From positions 3,162,001-3,226,000 of the forward strand of contig NZ_JAGYHC010000001.1 of the NCBI RefSeq assembly GCF_019837165.1: DNA of 64,000 bases, read 5' to 3'. The notes beneath the pieces were generated by a model. It saw nothing but the letters and a program-made list of their open reading frames with translations. It had not been told where the DNA came from and ran no database searches. This document shows positions 1 through 12,088 of the stretch, piece by piece. This DNA is from Virgibacillus sp. NKC19-3. Lineage in GTDB: Bacteria > Bacillota > Bacilli > Bacillales > Amphibacillaceae. The position numbers and the translations under genes were made by a program. Positions within the stretch are counted from its first letter, which is position 1; every line of letters starts with the position of its first letter.

Positions 1-442
1 CAATATTATTTTCGATGTCAGGCGCCTCTTCCAACGCTCGGGCTAAATCCGTTAACGGGCCTATAAATACTAATGTAACTTTTGTTTCACTTACACGAAT
101 AGCTTCGATCATATGTTGGTGGGACGGAAGTTTGGCTACCTTTGTTTGTATTGAACCTGATTCATTTAGAATGGGAAGAGCATCAACAAAAAAGGCATGC
201 ATGCGCCAATCCTTTGGAAATGGGTTTTTGCCACGGGATGTAGACGCAGCTACTTTGACTCCTTTTCCTTTTCCAAACCGGTCCACTATTTTACGACTTG
301 CATGTACTGCAGGTTCCAAATAGCTGTCAGCTGGAGTGACCCCGACACCAAGTAAATCAACCTCTTCCATTTGTAATAATAAAAATAGAGAAACTAAATC
401 ATCTACACCACCATCATGATTTAAATAAACTTGTCTTTTCAA
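1..442 (-). CDS. Nucleoside hydrolase, IunH family (3' part beyond left edge)
   Basis: This is the N-terminal part of a second inosine-uridine-type nucleoside hydrolase, which splits ribonucleosides into base plus ribose. The start I choose is a TTG at 442 preceded by an AAGGAGAG Shine-Dalgarno sequence. Translation shows a calcium/ribose-binding motif NHDGGVDDLVSL at the N-terminus, a variant of the family DTDPGxDD, and later LVFIGPLTDLARAL, matching the family GPLTNLA segment. It is the third gene of a minus-strand cluster, 58 bp behind ribokinase, which fits nucleoside salvage. The Asn in place of the first Asp of the motif is unusual and occurs in a divergent subgroup. The C-terminus is outside the window, so completeness cannot be judged. 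Confidence 0.85.
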   Translation of the reverse strand, partial: MKRQVYLNHDGGVDDLVSLFLLLQMEEVDLLGVGVTPADSYLEPAVHASRKIVDRFGKGKGVKVAASTSRGKNPFPKDWRMHAFFVDALPILNESGSIQTKVAKLPSHQHMIEAIRVSETKVTLVFIGPLTDLARALEEAPDIENNI

Positions 443-500
443 TTGCACTCTCTCCTTCTGTATAAGTTGGAAAAGCATGAGGGCTTATTTTGATGGCCCC

Positions 501-1379
501 TTACTCCTTTCTAAATCCTTCCACTTCTTGTTTAGTAGGCATGCCGCCCTGGGCGCCAACTTTTGTCACGGAAAGAGCCGCTGCTGCATTCGCAAACTGA
601 ACCACTTCATCAATAGATAGTCCACTCCCCAGACGCGCAGCCAATGCTCCGTTAAATGTGTCACCCGCGCCGGTTGTATCTTTTACTTCTACATTGAACC
701 CCGGTACATGATTGGTTCCATTGTTATAAAATTCCACCCCCTCATCGCCTTTTGTCACAATCAATTTTTCACGAATCGAATCAAAAAGCGGATCATTTTT
801 CATTGCTTCTACTTCAATTTCATTTGGCGTAAAAAATGTACTTCCCGTTAATAATTCATCCGGCAATGACTGATATGGTGCAGGGTTTACGATAACTGGG
901 ATATCATATTCCCTTGCGATCTTCAGCGTACGCACCACCGTTTCTATTGGTATCTCTAATTGCATTAATACCACGTCGCTATGTTTAATCTGTTCCCGGT
1001 TCTTTTCTATTAATTCCGGTAGCACAGCATGATTGGCGCCTGGCGCAACAATGATTCGATTATCATTTTCAGACAAAATAATAGTTGCAATCCCGGTTGC
1101 TACCTCATGCATCATAGTGATTCCTTCAATACTAATTCCTTCATGTTTAAGATGATCCAATAGTGTGGTACCAAATGCATCATCCCCAACTGCGCCAATC
1201 ATATTTACATCAGCTCCTACTCTAGCTGCCGCTACGGCTTGATTGGCACCTTTTCCACCCGGATATGTAGCAAAATTATCACCCAGAATCGTTTCCCCTT
1301 GATCCGGCATTTTCGTTGTAGATATTGTTAGGTCCATATTAATACTTCCAACGACACAAACCGTTGATGCTTTTTTCAT
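501..1379 (-). CDS. rbsK: Ribokinase (PfkB family)
   Basis: ATP-dependent phosphorylation of ribose to ribose 5-phosphate in the cytoplasm. The 292-residue protein has the PfkB N-terminal sugar-binding signature GGKGANQAVAAARVG at about residues 41-55 and the C-terminal signature DTTGAGDTFNGAL near residue 248, whose Asp is the expected catalytic base. Length is normal for RbsK. I start at ATG 1379 behind GGAGAGG; a longer frame back to 1436 would overlap the upstream gene and lacks a better ribosome binding site. Only 4 bp separate it from the upstream nucleoside hydrolase, so ribose released from nucleosides is probably phosphorylated by the product of the next gene. No ribose ABC transporter is nearby, supporting a role in nucleoside rather than free-ribose use. 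Confidence 0.93.
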   Translation of the reverse strand: MKKASTVCVVGSINMDLTISTTKMPDQGETILGDNFATYPGGKGANQAVAAARVGADVNMIGAVGDDAFGTTLLDHLKHEGISIEGITMMHEVATGIATIILSENDNRIIVAPGANHAVLPELIEKNREQIKHSDVVLMQLEIPIETVVRTLKIAREYDIPVIVNPAPYQSLPDELLTGSTFFTPNEIEVEAMKNDPLFDSIREKLIVTKGDEGVEFYNNGTNHVPGFNVEVKDTTGAGDTFNGALAARLGSGLSIDEVVQFANAAAALSVTKVGAQGGMPTKQEVEGFRKE

Positions 1380-1383
1380 ATAA

Positions 1384-2295
1384 TTACCTCTCCAAAATAG
1401 TTTGAAATATAGATATAAATTTGGCCCTAAATTCATTTACATCTGCATCTATACAGACGGAAACATTTCCATCATCCATATAGTTCGTTATGGTGCATCC
1501 TGCTGCTTCTCCTTCTGTTACCACATTTACATTTGCTCGTTTCACGTCGAAAAGATCTGGGCATGTTAAATAGATGATAGTACATACATCATGGATACTG
1601 ATACTTCCATCGGAATAAGTATGCTTATAGTAATCAAGCATGTCATAAACCATTTTACCAGCATCACCAAGTCCGTTTAGCTTTTCAACATCCTCGTTGG
1701 TAACACTTGTTAAACGCGTCACATCCAAGCCACACATAATAATATGTATATCTGCATCAAAGACAATTTTTGCTGCATGTGGATCAGCAAATATATTAAA
1801 TTCTGCTACTGGTGTTGCGTTACCACCCTCTACGGCTCCACCCATCAGTACAATTTCTTCCATATTGTTCAGTGTCTCCGGAAATGTCTTTAATAATAGG
1901 GCAATGTTGGTAAGCGGTCCAATCGCAACAAGTGTGACAGGCTCTAGGGAATACATAATATGATTTCTCAATGCGACAATAGCGTTCTCATTAGACAACA
2001 GAGCTTCATTCGCTTTCGCTTCAAACCGATATTCACCCACGCCGGTGCTTCCATGGACATGGGATGCGGTCCTAGGTTTGCGCACAAGGGGCTCACTAGC
2101 ACCTTTTGCAACCGGAGTATCCTTTCCTAAAAAGGTCAGCAAATCAACCGCATTCTTTGTTGTATTTTCAATCCCCACATTTCCTCCAACGGTTGTTATT
2201 AACCTAACGTCCAGCTCTTCGGAAAATAAAGCAGCAGTAATTGCAACAACATCATCAATCCCAGGGTCTGTATCAATTATTATTGGCTTTTTCAT
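1384..2295 (-). CDS. Nucleoside hydrolase, inosine-uridine preferring
   Basis: Hydrolyses the N-glycosidic bond of nucleosides to base plus ribose. The protein (303 aa, typical length) begins with the hallmark IIIDTDPGIDDVVAI calcium/ribose-binding loop and has the GPLTNIALLL and MGGAVEGGNATPVAEFNIF segments that shape the active site in this family. It starts at ATG 2295 behind a GAAAGGGATT sequence. It is the first gene of the nucleoside hydrolase-ribokinase-nucleoside hydrolase cluster. Base preference cannot be read from sequence. Confidence 0.92.
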   Translation of the reverse strand: MKKPIIIDTDPGIDDVVAITAALFSEELDVRLITTVGGNVGIENTTKNAVDLLTFLGKDTPVAKGASEPLVRKPRTASHVHGSTGVGEYRFEAKANEALLSNENAIVALRNHIMYSLEPVTLVAIGPLTNIALLLKTFPETLNNMEEIVLMGGAVEGGNATPVAEFNIFADPHAAKIVFDADIHIIMCGLDVTRLTSVTNEDVEKLNGLGDAGKMVYDMLDYYKHTYSDGSISIHDVCTIIYLTCPDLFDVKRANVNVVTEGEAAGCTITNYMDDGNVSVCIDADVNEFRAKFISIFQTILER

Positions 2296-2610
2296 TTGAA
2301 TCCCTTTCCTATATTAATAAATATAAAAAGATATTGATCACACTTGTTATTTTACCATATACATAACAGCGATTACGAGCTATTCAGATTGCTTAAGAAG
2401 CCGCCTTAGATAAGATTGTATACCTTATGTAAACATGCCGTTTATTGTTATTCCCGTAAAAAGTGCAAGAAGTTTTCTATATTAGATGAGAGAAAGCCCT
2501 TCCCCTGATTACAAAGATAAATAATTACATCTTAAATTTACTTCAACGCTCCATGATCATTGTTTTCGTCCATAGATTTAATGTCCTCTTCATATGTAAA
2601 AAGTCATGTT
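2296..2610. other. Intergenic region, divergent upstream area
   Basis: AT-rich spacer between the divergent nucleoside hydrolase and butanediol dehydrogenase genes. It must hold the promoter of the minus-strand salvage genes, but I see no clear -35/-10 pair for it and no RNA structure. Nothing else supported. Confidence 0.5.
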
Positions 2611-2661
2611 TTGTCAAAAAAATTCCCGGGAATATAGTAGTAGTGGTTAGAAATACCACTA
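2611..2661 (+). promoter_or_regulatory. Sigma-A promoter with two palindromic candidate operators
   Basis: A -35 TTGTCA (2611-2616) and -10 TATAGT (2633-2638) with a 16-bp spacer precede the butanediol dehydrogenase gene. A perfect 12-bp palindrome ATTCCCGGGAAT (2622-2633) lies in the spacer and touches the -10. A second inverted repeat, TAGTGGT-N7-ACCACTA (2641-2647 / 2655-2661), covers the expected start of transcription. Their placement is that of repressor sites. The regulators are unknown. Confidence 0.6.
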
Positions 2662-2688
2662 AATAACAAATCAATTGAGGTGATTAAG

Positions 2689-3459
2689 ATGAGTAAGGTA
2701 GCTGTTATTACAGGTGGAGCTCAAGGAATTGGTAAAGCACTAGGAGAACGCCTGGGAAAAGATGGCTTTCATATTGTTATTAGTGATATGAATATAGATT
2801 TAGCTAATAAAACGGTGGAAGCATTTAAGAATAACAGTATAGACGCAATCGCTGTTCAAGGGGACATCTCAAAACAAGATGATCAATTTCATGTTGTGGA
2901 TCAAGCAGTGAAACAGTTTGGCTCCGTCGATGTCTTTATTAACAATGCAGGGATTGATCAAGTCGAGGCTGTAGAAGATATAACACCGAATAATCTGGAG
3001 AAGATATTCAATGTTAACGTATTTGGTACTGTCTATGGGATTCAAGCAGCGACCAAACAGATGAAAAAACAAGAAAACGGTGGAAAAATCATTAATGCCT
3101 GCAGTATTGCCGGTAAAACGGCTTTTCAATTATTAGGCGCTTATTCCGCTACCAAATTTGCTGTTCGTGGACTTACACAAGTCGCATCACAAGAACTAGC
3201 CCAATTCAACATTACGGTTAATGCCTATTGTCCTGGGATTGTTGGAACTGACATGTGGGACCGTATTGATGCTGGAATGGTTGACTATAAAGGCCAAAAA
3301 CCCGGCGAGGCATGGCAAGAACAAGTGGACAATATCCCGCTTAAGCGTTCACAGACACCAGAAGATGTTGCTAAGCTAGTTTCATATTTAGCTTCTGAAG
3401 ACGCTAACTATATGACAGGCCAAGCTATTAATATTGATGGTGGTATTGAAGTCCACTAA
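2689..3459 (+). CDS. butA: Acetoin reductase / 2,3-butanediol dehydrogenase (SDR family)
   Basis: NAD(H)-dependent short-chain dehydrogenase that most resembles (S)-acetoin forming diacetyl reductases/meso-butanediol dehydrogenases. The 256-aa protein has the nucleotide-binding [12 protein letters not shown] motif at residues 8-19, NNAG near residue 87, and the catalytic Ser and YSATK motif (ACSIAG...[10 protein letters not shown]). The C-terminal [10 protein letters not shown] ending is usual for this subgroup. I start at ATG 2689 behind TTGAGGTG; a GTG nine bases upstream lies in the ribosome binding site. It is a single gene with its own promoter. The exact substrate is inferred from overall similarity, since many SDR enzymes share these motifs. 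Confidence 0.85.
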   Translation: MSKVAVITGGAQGIGKALGERLGKDGFHIVISDMNIDLANKTVEAFKNNSIDAIAVQGDISKQDDQFHVVDQAVKQFGSVDVFINNAGIDQVEAVEDITPNNLEKIFNVNVFGTVYGIQAATKQMKKQENGGKIINACSIAGKTAFQLLGAYSATKFAVRGLTQVASQELAQFNITVNAYCPGIVGTDMWDRIDAGMVDYKGQKPGEAWQEQVDNIPLKRSQTPEDVAKLVSYLASEDANYMTGQAINIDGGIEVH

Positions 3460-3604
3460 TCCTTGAAAAGTATCCATGAGGTATCTTTGGAAAAAGAGCC
3501 CCCTGGATACCATATCAAAAAAAGGCCATTTCTCTAATCGTGAAACAACCTTATCGCGCTTATTGCCAGTGGTTTCTTACTATTGAGTCTCCGTACCCTC
3601 CCAT

Positions 3605-4096
3605 CTATTTCGTTTTCACTATCAGTAATGCGGATTTGCCATACGTAACCATTTTTTCATCACTTTTTATCAGCGAAGTCACCATGTCTCCATTTGTGAT
3701 AACAACTGGTGAAATAATACTATCCGCCTTTACTTTAATTTGTCCCAGATCAAAGGTTATAAGTTTGTCACCAGCCTTTATATGATCCCCTTTTTTCACA
3801 AATCCTTCAAAGCCTTCTCCATGAAGAGCTACTGTTTCCAAACCAATATGAATTAAAACCTCCAGACCATTTGTGCTACGAATTCCAATGGCATGCTTGG
3901 TATGGAAAAATTGAATCACTTCTCCATCAATCGGAGCAACCACGATACCTTCTGTTGGCTCAATAGCAATCCCATCACCCATTAGTTTCTGACTGAACAC
4001 GTCGTCTGGTACATCTTCCATTTTGATAACGTTCCCAGTAAACGGAGAGAGTATTGTTTCCGTTGTTTCTTTTTTTCGAAATATATTTTTCAACAT
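3605..4096 (-). CDS. PTS system EIIA component, glucose (Crr) family
   Basis: Cytoplasmic phosphocarrier that takes phosphate from HPr and passes it to an EIIB domain. The 163-aa protein is a complete EIIA-Glc fold, with GDGIAIEPTEG and the phosphorylated His in GLEVLIHIGLETVALHG (about residue 83). The ending SPVVITNGD is typical. It starts at ATG 4096 behind TATGGAGG. It is the last gene of the glv operon and very likely supplies the EIIA function missing from the neighbouring EIICB (glvC), which in Bacillus subtilis is served by EIIA of other systems. A perfect 13-bp hairpin separates it from glvA. Confidence 0.9.
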   Translation of the reverse strand: MLKNIFRKKETTETILSPFTGNVIKMEDVPDDVFSQKLMGDGIAIEPTEGIVVAPIDGEVIQFFHTKHAIGIRSTNGLEVLIHIGLETVALHGEGFEGFVKKGDHIKAGDKLITFDLGQIKVKADSIISPVVITNGDMVTSLIKSDEKMVTYGKSALLIVKTK

Positions 4097-4114
4097 TTTG
4101 TACCTCCATATACC

Positions 4115-4145
4115 GTAAAAGGCGAAAATGCATTTCGCCTTTTAC
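4115..4145 (-). promoter_or_regulatory. Intercistronic hairpin between glvA and EIIA gene
   Basis: Perfect 13-bp inverted repeat (GTAAAAGGCGAAA at 4115-4127 and its complement at 4133-4145) with a 5-nt loop, placed between the glvA stop codon and the ribosome binding site of the EIIA gene. No U-tract follows on the minus strand, so it more likely protects mRNA or marks a processing site than terminates transcription. Confidence 0.55.
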
Positions 4146-4157
4146 CGTTTCGTTCAA

Positions 4158-7099
<2,942 letters not shown>

Positions 7100-7138
7100 G
7101 ATTGTCCCCCCATCTCTCGTTGGTGTGATTTATTTTCT

Positions 7139-7168
7139 CACGGGGATTTTCCCATGTAAATGCTTTCA
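7139..7168 (-). promoter_or_regulatory. Candidate cre site and GlvR-type operator before glvC
   Basis: On the minus strand TGAAAGCATTTACA (7155-7168) matches the CcpA cre consensus TGWAANCGNTNWCA except for one base. Overlapping it by two bases is an imperfect inverted repeat CACGGGGATTTTCCCATG (7139-7156) that could be an operator for the RpiR-type regulator encoded upstream. Both lie 40-70 bp before glvC, so the sugar genes are probably under catabolite control separately from glvR. Confidence 0.5.
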
Positions 7169-7172
7169 GACA

Positions 7173-7207
7173 TGATAAAAACGTGTTTCACAAGAAGAAA
7201 CACGTTT
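7173..7207 (-). terminator. Intrinsic terminator after glvR
   Basis: Perfect 11-bp inverted repeat (AAACGTGTTTC at 7179-7189 and its complement at 7197-7207) with a 7-nt loop, followed on the minus strand by a T-rich TTTTTAT stretch. It sits between the glvR stop and the glvC leader, so glvR and glvCA are at least partly separate transcripts. Confidence 0.8.
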
Positions 7208-7241
7208 CACAAAAATAAATTACTTTACAAGTTTTTTTTAT

Positions 7242-7988
7242 CTACGCCCGTTCAAGGTACGTTTTCATGATGAATTCAAATACCATAAGCAATCTGGGAA
7301 AGAATATATTTGGGAGCATATTTCGATCATCTAATTTGCTATTATCAATGATTTTAAAATTCAAATCAGATAAATCAGCAATCCGATTACTCGTTTCTTT
7401 AGTGAAAGAAATAGTTGTAATTTCATGCTCTCTGGCAGCTTTTAACTTATCAATAACTTGTTGGGTTTCGCCAGACTTTGATATAGCAATTAGCACACCA
7501 ATATCCTCTATATTATTCTCAAACACACCAACGGAATCTGTCCCGCTTGCATGTACAGTTTTTTTTCCTAATACTAGTAACTTTTTATACAAATATTCAG
7601 CAGCAATACCAGAAAAACCCGTTGCATAAATAAAAATGTAATTTTGATATAAATGTAAAACGGTTTGAATAAACCACTCTATGTCTTCCATTGTATTGTA
7701 TTTAAAAAAATCCTGAGGAGCCATTTCCAAAAAATCCTCGGCCAACTCGTTTTGATTCTCTGTTGTTTTAACTAGAGGTAAAAGATTATAATACATATCA
7801 ACAAAACCTGTATACCCAAGTTTTTTTGATAAGCGAATTACTGTAGCCGCAGATGTATAGTTATTTTCCGCAATTCGCCTAACACCTTGTTGTAAAACAT
7901 TATCGATATTATCAATGATATAAGTAAAGACTTGAATGTCTATATCTGTCAAATTCTTGCCTTGAATAAATTTACTGATATCGATCAA
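7242..7988 (-). CDS. glvR: RpiR-family transcriptional regulator (GlvR-like)
   Basis: Probable regulator of the adjacent alpha-glucoside PTS genes. The 248-aa protein has an N-terminal RpiR helix-turn-helix (about residues 5-75, with RRIAENNYTSAATVIRLSKKLGY as the recognition region) and a C-terminal SIS sugar-phosphate binding domain (about residues 100-225: FIYATGFSGIAAEYLYKKLL and VLIAISKSGETQQVIDKLKAA). The start is TTG 7988 behind AAGGAGTGA. Bacillus subtilis GlvR, an activator, has the same arrangement beside glvA and glvC. Maltose 6'-phosphate is the natural candidate ligand. Confidence 0.88.
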   Translation of the reverse strand: MIDISKFIQGKNLTDIDIQVFTYIIDNIDNVLQQGVRRIAENNYTSAATVIRLSKKLGYTGFVDMYYNLLPLVKTTENQNELAEDFLEMAPQDFFKYNTMEDIEWFIQTVLHLYQNYIFIYATGFSGIAAEYLYKKLLVLGKKTVHASGTDSVGVFENNIEDIGVLIAISKSGETQQVIDKLKAAREHEITTISFTKETSNRIADLSDLNFKIIDNSKLDDRNMLPNIFFPRLLMVFEFIMKTYLERA

Positions 7989-8119
7989 ATTGGGTCACTC
8001 CTTCAAAGGGGAAGTTATACATTCCATTCATATTGGTGGTAGTATTGGAGTCTAGTAAATACTAAGCACACCATTTCTCTAACAGTTAACCACCATATTC
8101 AGCATCCTATCATTCCCAT

Positions 8120-9607
8120 CTATTCATACATCCCCTTCAAACTAGGATACATCTTCAAATACGTTTCATAGATTTCTTCATAAACCTCATGATTAAGCCT
8201 ATTTGGTTCATACATTTTAGATTCAGCAGTTCTTAGAAATCGCTCTGAAAAAGCATAATAATGATCAACCCATCCAAGCTGCACAAAGGCAGATGCAGAG
8301 ATACCCAATGCAGGCATATACTCACTGTCCGCTGGAACCCTTACCTGGAGACCGAGAATGTCCGCTAAGATTTGGCACCAAACAGCGCTTTTGGAGCCCC
8401 CTCCTATTAACGTCAGAACATCATTGTCCCCAAGGTCAATGATGAGATCCGTTAGTTGTTTGTAAGAGAAACATATACCTTCCATCACCGCTCTAGCCAT
8501 ATCGCTTTTGGAGGTTTTCGGTCCAATCCCCCAAAAGGCACCTTTTGCATCCGAATTCTGCATCGGACACCGCTCCCCGTGTATATAGGGGAGGAAAAAT
8601 AACCCATTGCTTCCTACTGGTGCTTCTTTTACTAATTCTTCAAACGCACTATTCTTATCATCTGTGTCCTCACTTGCGAATGTCTCTACAGCCCATCCAT
8701 GTACATTTCCCGCATTAAGTAGTGGAGCAATGCTGATTGTTAAATGTGGAACGATATGAGCTAAGTGAAACATGCCTTGTATATTTGGGCTAATGATTTC
8801 TTGCACCATTGCTGCCCATCCAGTTGTTCCAAGATAAAAATAAGTATCTCCTTGATGAACCGCCGCTACTCCCATCGCTGTTGCTCCCGCATCACCACTT
8901 CCGCATAAAACAGGTGTGGTTTGTAAGAACCCTGTTTCCTCCATAGCTGATGCAGATACATACCCGACTATTTCCTCGGAACCACATAAGTTTGGAAGCT
9001 TATTTGTATCAAGTCCGAATATTTCCATAATTACCGGTATCCATGCACGCGTATGTAGATTCATCATGCCAGTCGTTGCTGCAGTTGTTGGATCTGTGAC
9101 GAACTTATTCGTCAATTTATAAATACCATAATCCTTTGAACTAAAAACAAAACATTGTGTGTTTTCCATGAGCTCTTCCCTATTTTCTTTCATCCAAAGT
9201 AACTTAGCTAACGGCGTGGATGAACGAATGATGTTCCCTGTTTCCGCTTGAATATTTGGCAACCTTTTCATAATGTACGCTGCTTCTTGCTCAAAACGGT
9301 TATCTGAATATAAAATAGCTTTTTGATTCGGATATGTTGGTGAAATCGAAATAATATCTTCCATTTGCCCCGTAAACGTAATTGCAACAACTTGCTTAGC
9401 TTCGATGTTTAATACGGACCACCACTTTTGTGTAATCTCTTTCATTCCTTCCCACCAATCAGCAGGGCATTGTTCCACTTCCCCATTTTTTCCATAATAG
9501 GTGTTCACACGCACACGATATTCTCCTATAATCGCAGCTTGCCCGTCAATTAAGACACCTTTCACAGCCGTCGTCCCAATATCAAAAACCGCAATATATT
9601 CTTTCAA
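8120..9607 (-). CDS. FGGY-family carbohydrate kinase (xylulokinase/gluconokinase-like)
   Basis: ATP-dependent sugar kinase of the FGGY family. The 495-aa protein has the phosphate-1 motif FDIGTTAVKGVLID at the N-terminus, the FGGY_N core around GQMEDIISI, and a C-terminal ATPase half with GSGDAGATAMGV, FLPYIHGERCP and the adenosine motif LIGGGSKSAVWCQILADILG. I start at TTG 9607 behind GAGGTGAGAG; a frame from 9634 exists but would carry the ribosome binding site inside the gene. It stands alone between the glv and opu-like operons, with no isomerase or transporter beside it, so the sugar cannot be named. Confidence 0.85.
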   Translation of the reverse strand: MKEYIAVFDIGTTAVKGVLIDGQAAIIGEYRVRVNTYYGKNGEVEQCPADWWEGMKEITQKWWSVLNIEAKQVVAITFTGQMEDIISISPTYPNQKAILYSDNRFEQEAAYIMKRLPNIQAETGNIIRSSTPLAKLLWMKENREELMENTQCFVFSSKDYGIYKLTNKFVTDPTTAATTGMMNLHTRAWIPVIMEIFGLDTNKLPNLCGSEEIVGYVSASAMEETGFLQTTPVLCGSGDAGATAMGVAAVHQGDTYFYLGTTGWAAMVQEIISPNIQGMFHLAHIVPHLTISIAPLLNAGNVHGWAVETFASEDTDDKNSAFEELVKEAPVGSNGLFFLPYIHGERCPMQNSDAKGAFWGIGPKTSKSDMARAVMEGICFSYKQLTDLIIDLGDNDVLTLIGGGSKSAVWCQILADILGLQVRVPADSEYMPALGISASAFVQLGWVDHYYAFSERFLRTAESKMYEPNRLNHEVYEEIYETYLKMYPSLKGMYE

Positions 9608-9882
9608 ACTCTCACCTCTTTCGTTTTTAAGCAAACATAAGGACGGTCATTTTTCTTTTGCACTGTCCACCGTACGTATATACGAAGCCCCTTATGATTC
9701 CTTCACATTTCTCTAAATTTATAAGATCTATTATACCAACTGCACGTTGAGATTGGAATGTCATTATCGCATTCTACCTAACATAGGAAATAGTGACCTC
9801 TGGAAAAGGTAATGGGATTTATGGTGGTGGGTCGGGGATGTTTTATTAATCGTAGATGCCATTCGCTTTAAGTATTAAATGT
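9608..9882. other. Intergenic region upstream of the FGGY kinase
   Basis: Spacer between the kinase start and the terminator of the CocE/opu operon. I see no clear promoter hexamer pair, repeat or RNA motif in it. Confidence 0.5.
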
Positions 9883-9914
9883 AAAAAGAAGCAAGAGAGT
9901 ACTACTCTTGCTTC
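9883..9914 (-). terminator. Intrinsic terminator of the opu-like/CocE operon
   Basis: Perfect 10-bp stem (GAAGCAAGAG at 9888-9897, complement at 9905-9914) with a 7-nt loop, followed on the minus strand by TTTTT. It lies about 85 bp after the CocE-type hydrolase stop codon. Confidence 0.85.
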
Positions 9915-9997
9915 ACTAATATACTAAACAAAGAAACTCAATACCGATGTAAATACAAAACCCATAATCCTGATAATAGCCACCTATTTCCTAGGGA

Positions 9998-12055
9998 TCA
10001 ATTAAAATCCCTAGGTATATCCGTTTTCCATGTTTTCCGGAACACTTCGTTATCATTTTCAAATGCTACTAAATTGTTCGTTAAATAAAACGTTGTTTCA
10101 TCACTGGTCATTTCACTGAAACTTTTAAGCTTTGTCTGCCAGTCGTCTCGGCCGACTTTCAACTCCCATTCACACGAGACTTTGGCGGACAATGGATCAT
10201 TCTCCTTGATCATAAACGTATTTTTATTCTTACTACCGTGCTCTACGCCATTCGTCAGCAGTTTTCTCTCCCCTTCATCCGAGTAATCTTCTAATTTCCA
10301 TGCGCCTTGAACCAAATCATGTTTCAGTTCCCTTGTTCGTTTTTCCTCACGCAAAATTTTCTTATCAATCACTTGAGCTATTTCAGGAATTTGAAAATGG
10401 TCTCCAACTGTAACATCCTCTGGTTGTGCCTCTCTTACTGGCAAATCCATATACGTATCTTTTCCAGGATAAACAGTTAACGTAACTGGTTTTGGAGATG
10501 GCCATGCTTGCGGCCAATATGTTGGAGAAACTGCCACTTCCAGCTGATGGCTTTTTGGAATTTGTTGGCCCATTGCATCTAAAGAAACCACAATTTTATA
10601 TTTTTTCCCTTTTTCTAGTTTCCCAGGAACTTCATGGGACTGTAGATGATTCAAATTTAACATTCCCCAGCTAATCAATGTAGAGTCCCCTGTTGGAGCC
10701 TTATCATTCAGGCGGACTGCTATCATTGCATTTTCCTGATCCGAAGAAATTTCTGCATGGAATACTGGTAGACCAAGTAATTCAACGGTTTCTTCCAGGG
10801 GGGGAGATGTAAACACAACGGATTTTGCATTTTCCAAACGCTGATCGGCAGGCAAATCTCCTGTTTCCCCAAATGGGCAGAACACGCCGGAATAAAATCC
10901 GTGTTCCTGTACGCTTGGAATAGAAATTACCGATTCCTGAACTGGTACCTTGTCCGTTAATTGCTGATTTTCCAACCATAATTTCCTTCCACGTACATTT
11001 TTAGATGGCCACGTTTCATCTCCTACCCATTTTCCTGGGCGTTTTTCATAGTTCACTTGTGGCAATTCACTATCCTGAATCCAGGAAATTAATTTCGGCT
11101 CGTCCATGATACCTGTATCTTTTCCTTTTAACCATTGATCCCACCAGCGCAAGCATTCTTGCAGAAATCCGATGTTTGGCTCTGGTGTGGCCACTTCCGG
11201 GTATTCATGCATCCACGGGCCAATTAAGCCCTTGCTTTCTTTTGGAAGATGCTCAAGGAGGCGAAATACCGCATTCGTATAACCATCCTGCCATCCGCTT
11301 ACGGCGAATACCGGGATTTGGATATCGGAATAATCTTCACAAATGGACCCATGTTTCCAGTAATCATCCCGACGTTGATGTCTCGTCCATTCCTCAACAA
11401 AAGGCGGCGTGTTTTCCAGACGATCCAACCAGTTTTTTCGCCAACTTTCACCTACCACTGTAGGGTCTTGTGGTCTCGCGTTATATGCAAACATGGTTGA
11501 TGACCACCAAAGCATGTCTGAAGCTAAAAGATTACCACCTCGATAATGAACATCATCAGCATACCGATCATCTGATGAGCATAGGGTGATAATCGTTTTC
11601 AATGCCGAATGCTGTTTTGCTGCAACTTGCAAACCATTGAATCCTCCCCATGACTTACCAATCATCCCAACTGCCCCTGTAGACCAAGGCTGCTTGGCAA
11701 TCCAATCCAGCACTTCCAGGGCGTCATCCTGTTCCTGACTCAAGTATTCATCAACCAGAATCCCGTCTGAATCTCCTGAGCCCCGGATATCCACACGAAT
11801 ACTCGCATAGCCATGTCCTGCAAAATATGGATGTCTGATTGAATCACGAATAGCGGTAAAATCATTCTTCCGATATGGAAGATACTCTAATATTGCTGGT
11901 ACAGGATTATCTTTTGCATCCTCCGGCAACCATATATCAGCCGCTAATTCAGCCCCGTCAGACATCGGAATTCTGATATGTTCAACCTTTTTAATGTCTC
12001 GTGGAAAGTTTTCTTTAATTCTGCGATATTCTGAATCTCTTACATTAAAAACCAA
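9998..12055 (-). CDS. CocE/NonD-family alpha/beta hydrolase
   Basis: Large esterase/peptidase of the cocaine esterase - X-Pro dipeptidyl peptidase (S15) group. It has an alpha/beta hydrolase domain with the nucleophile Ser in GMIGKSWGGFNGL (about residue 135 from the chosen start) and the oxyanion segment EYLPYRKND near residue 60. A C-terminal jelly-roll domain starts around residue 360. There is no signal peptide, so it acts in the cytoplasm. I choose TTG 12055, 9 bp after AGAAAGG; a TTG at 12076 is the alternative. It is the last gene of the osmolyte-transporter-like operon, 33 bp after the permease, so it probably cleaves an ester or amide taken up by that transporter. The substrate is unknown. 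Confidence 0.85.
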   Translation of the reverse strand: MVFNVRDSEYRRIKENFPRDIKKVEHIRIPMSDGAELAADIWLPEDAKDNPVPAILEYLPYRKNDFTAIRDSIRHPYFAGHGYASIRVDIRGSGDSDGILVDEYLSQEQDDALEVLDWIAKQPWSTGAVGMIGKSWGGFNGLQVAAKQHSALKTIITLCSSDDRYADDVHYRGGNLLASDMLWWSSTMFAYNARPQDPTVVGESWRKNWLDRLENTPPFVEEWTRHQRRDDYWKHGSICEDYSDIQIPVFAVSGWQDGYTNAVFRLLEHLPKESKGLIGPWMHEYPEVATPEPNIGFLQECLRWWDQWLKGKDTGIMDEPKLISWIQDSELPQVNYEKRPGKWVGDETWPSKNVRGRKLWLENQQLTDKVPVQESVISIPSVQEHGFYSGVFCPFGETGDLPADQRLENAKSVVFTSPPLEETVELLGLPVFHAEISSDQENAMIAVRLNDKAPTGDSTLISWGMLNLNHLQSHEVPGKLEKGKKYKIVVSLDAMGQQIPKSHQLEVAVSPTYWPQAWPSPKPVTLTVYPGKDTYMDLPVREAQPEDVTVGDHFQIPEIAQVIDKKILREEKRTRELKHDLVQGAWKLEDYSDEGERKLLTNGVEHGSKNKNTFMIKENDPLSAKVSCEWELKVGRDDWQTKLKSFSEMTSDETTFYLTNNLVAFENDNEVFRKTWKTDIPRDFN

Positions 12056-12088
12056 TACTGTCAACCTTTCTATCAATTGATTTATCTA

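Noticed and set aside
2541-2600. Short minus-strand frame ending EEDIKSMDENNDHGALK
   Set aside because: Too short to separate from chance, no upstream continuation and no recognisable family.
3468-3512. Possible terminator after the butanediol dehydrogenase gene (GGTATC / GATACC)
   Set aside because: Only six clean base pairs with a loop of about 19 nt and poor internal pairing; not convincing as an intrinsic terminator.
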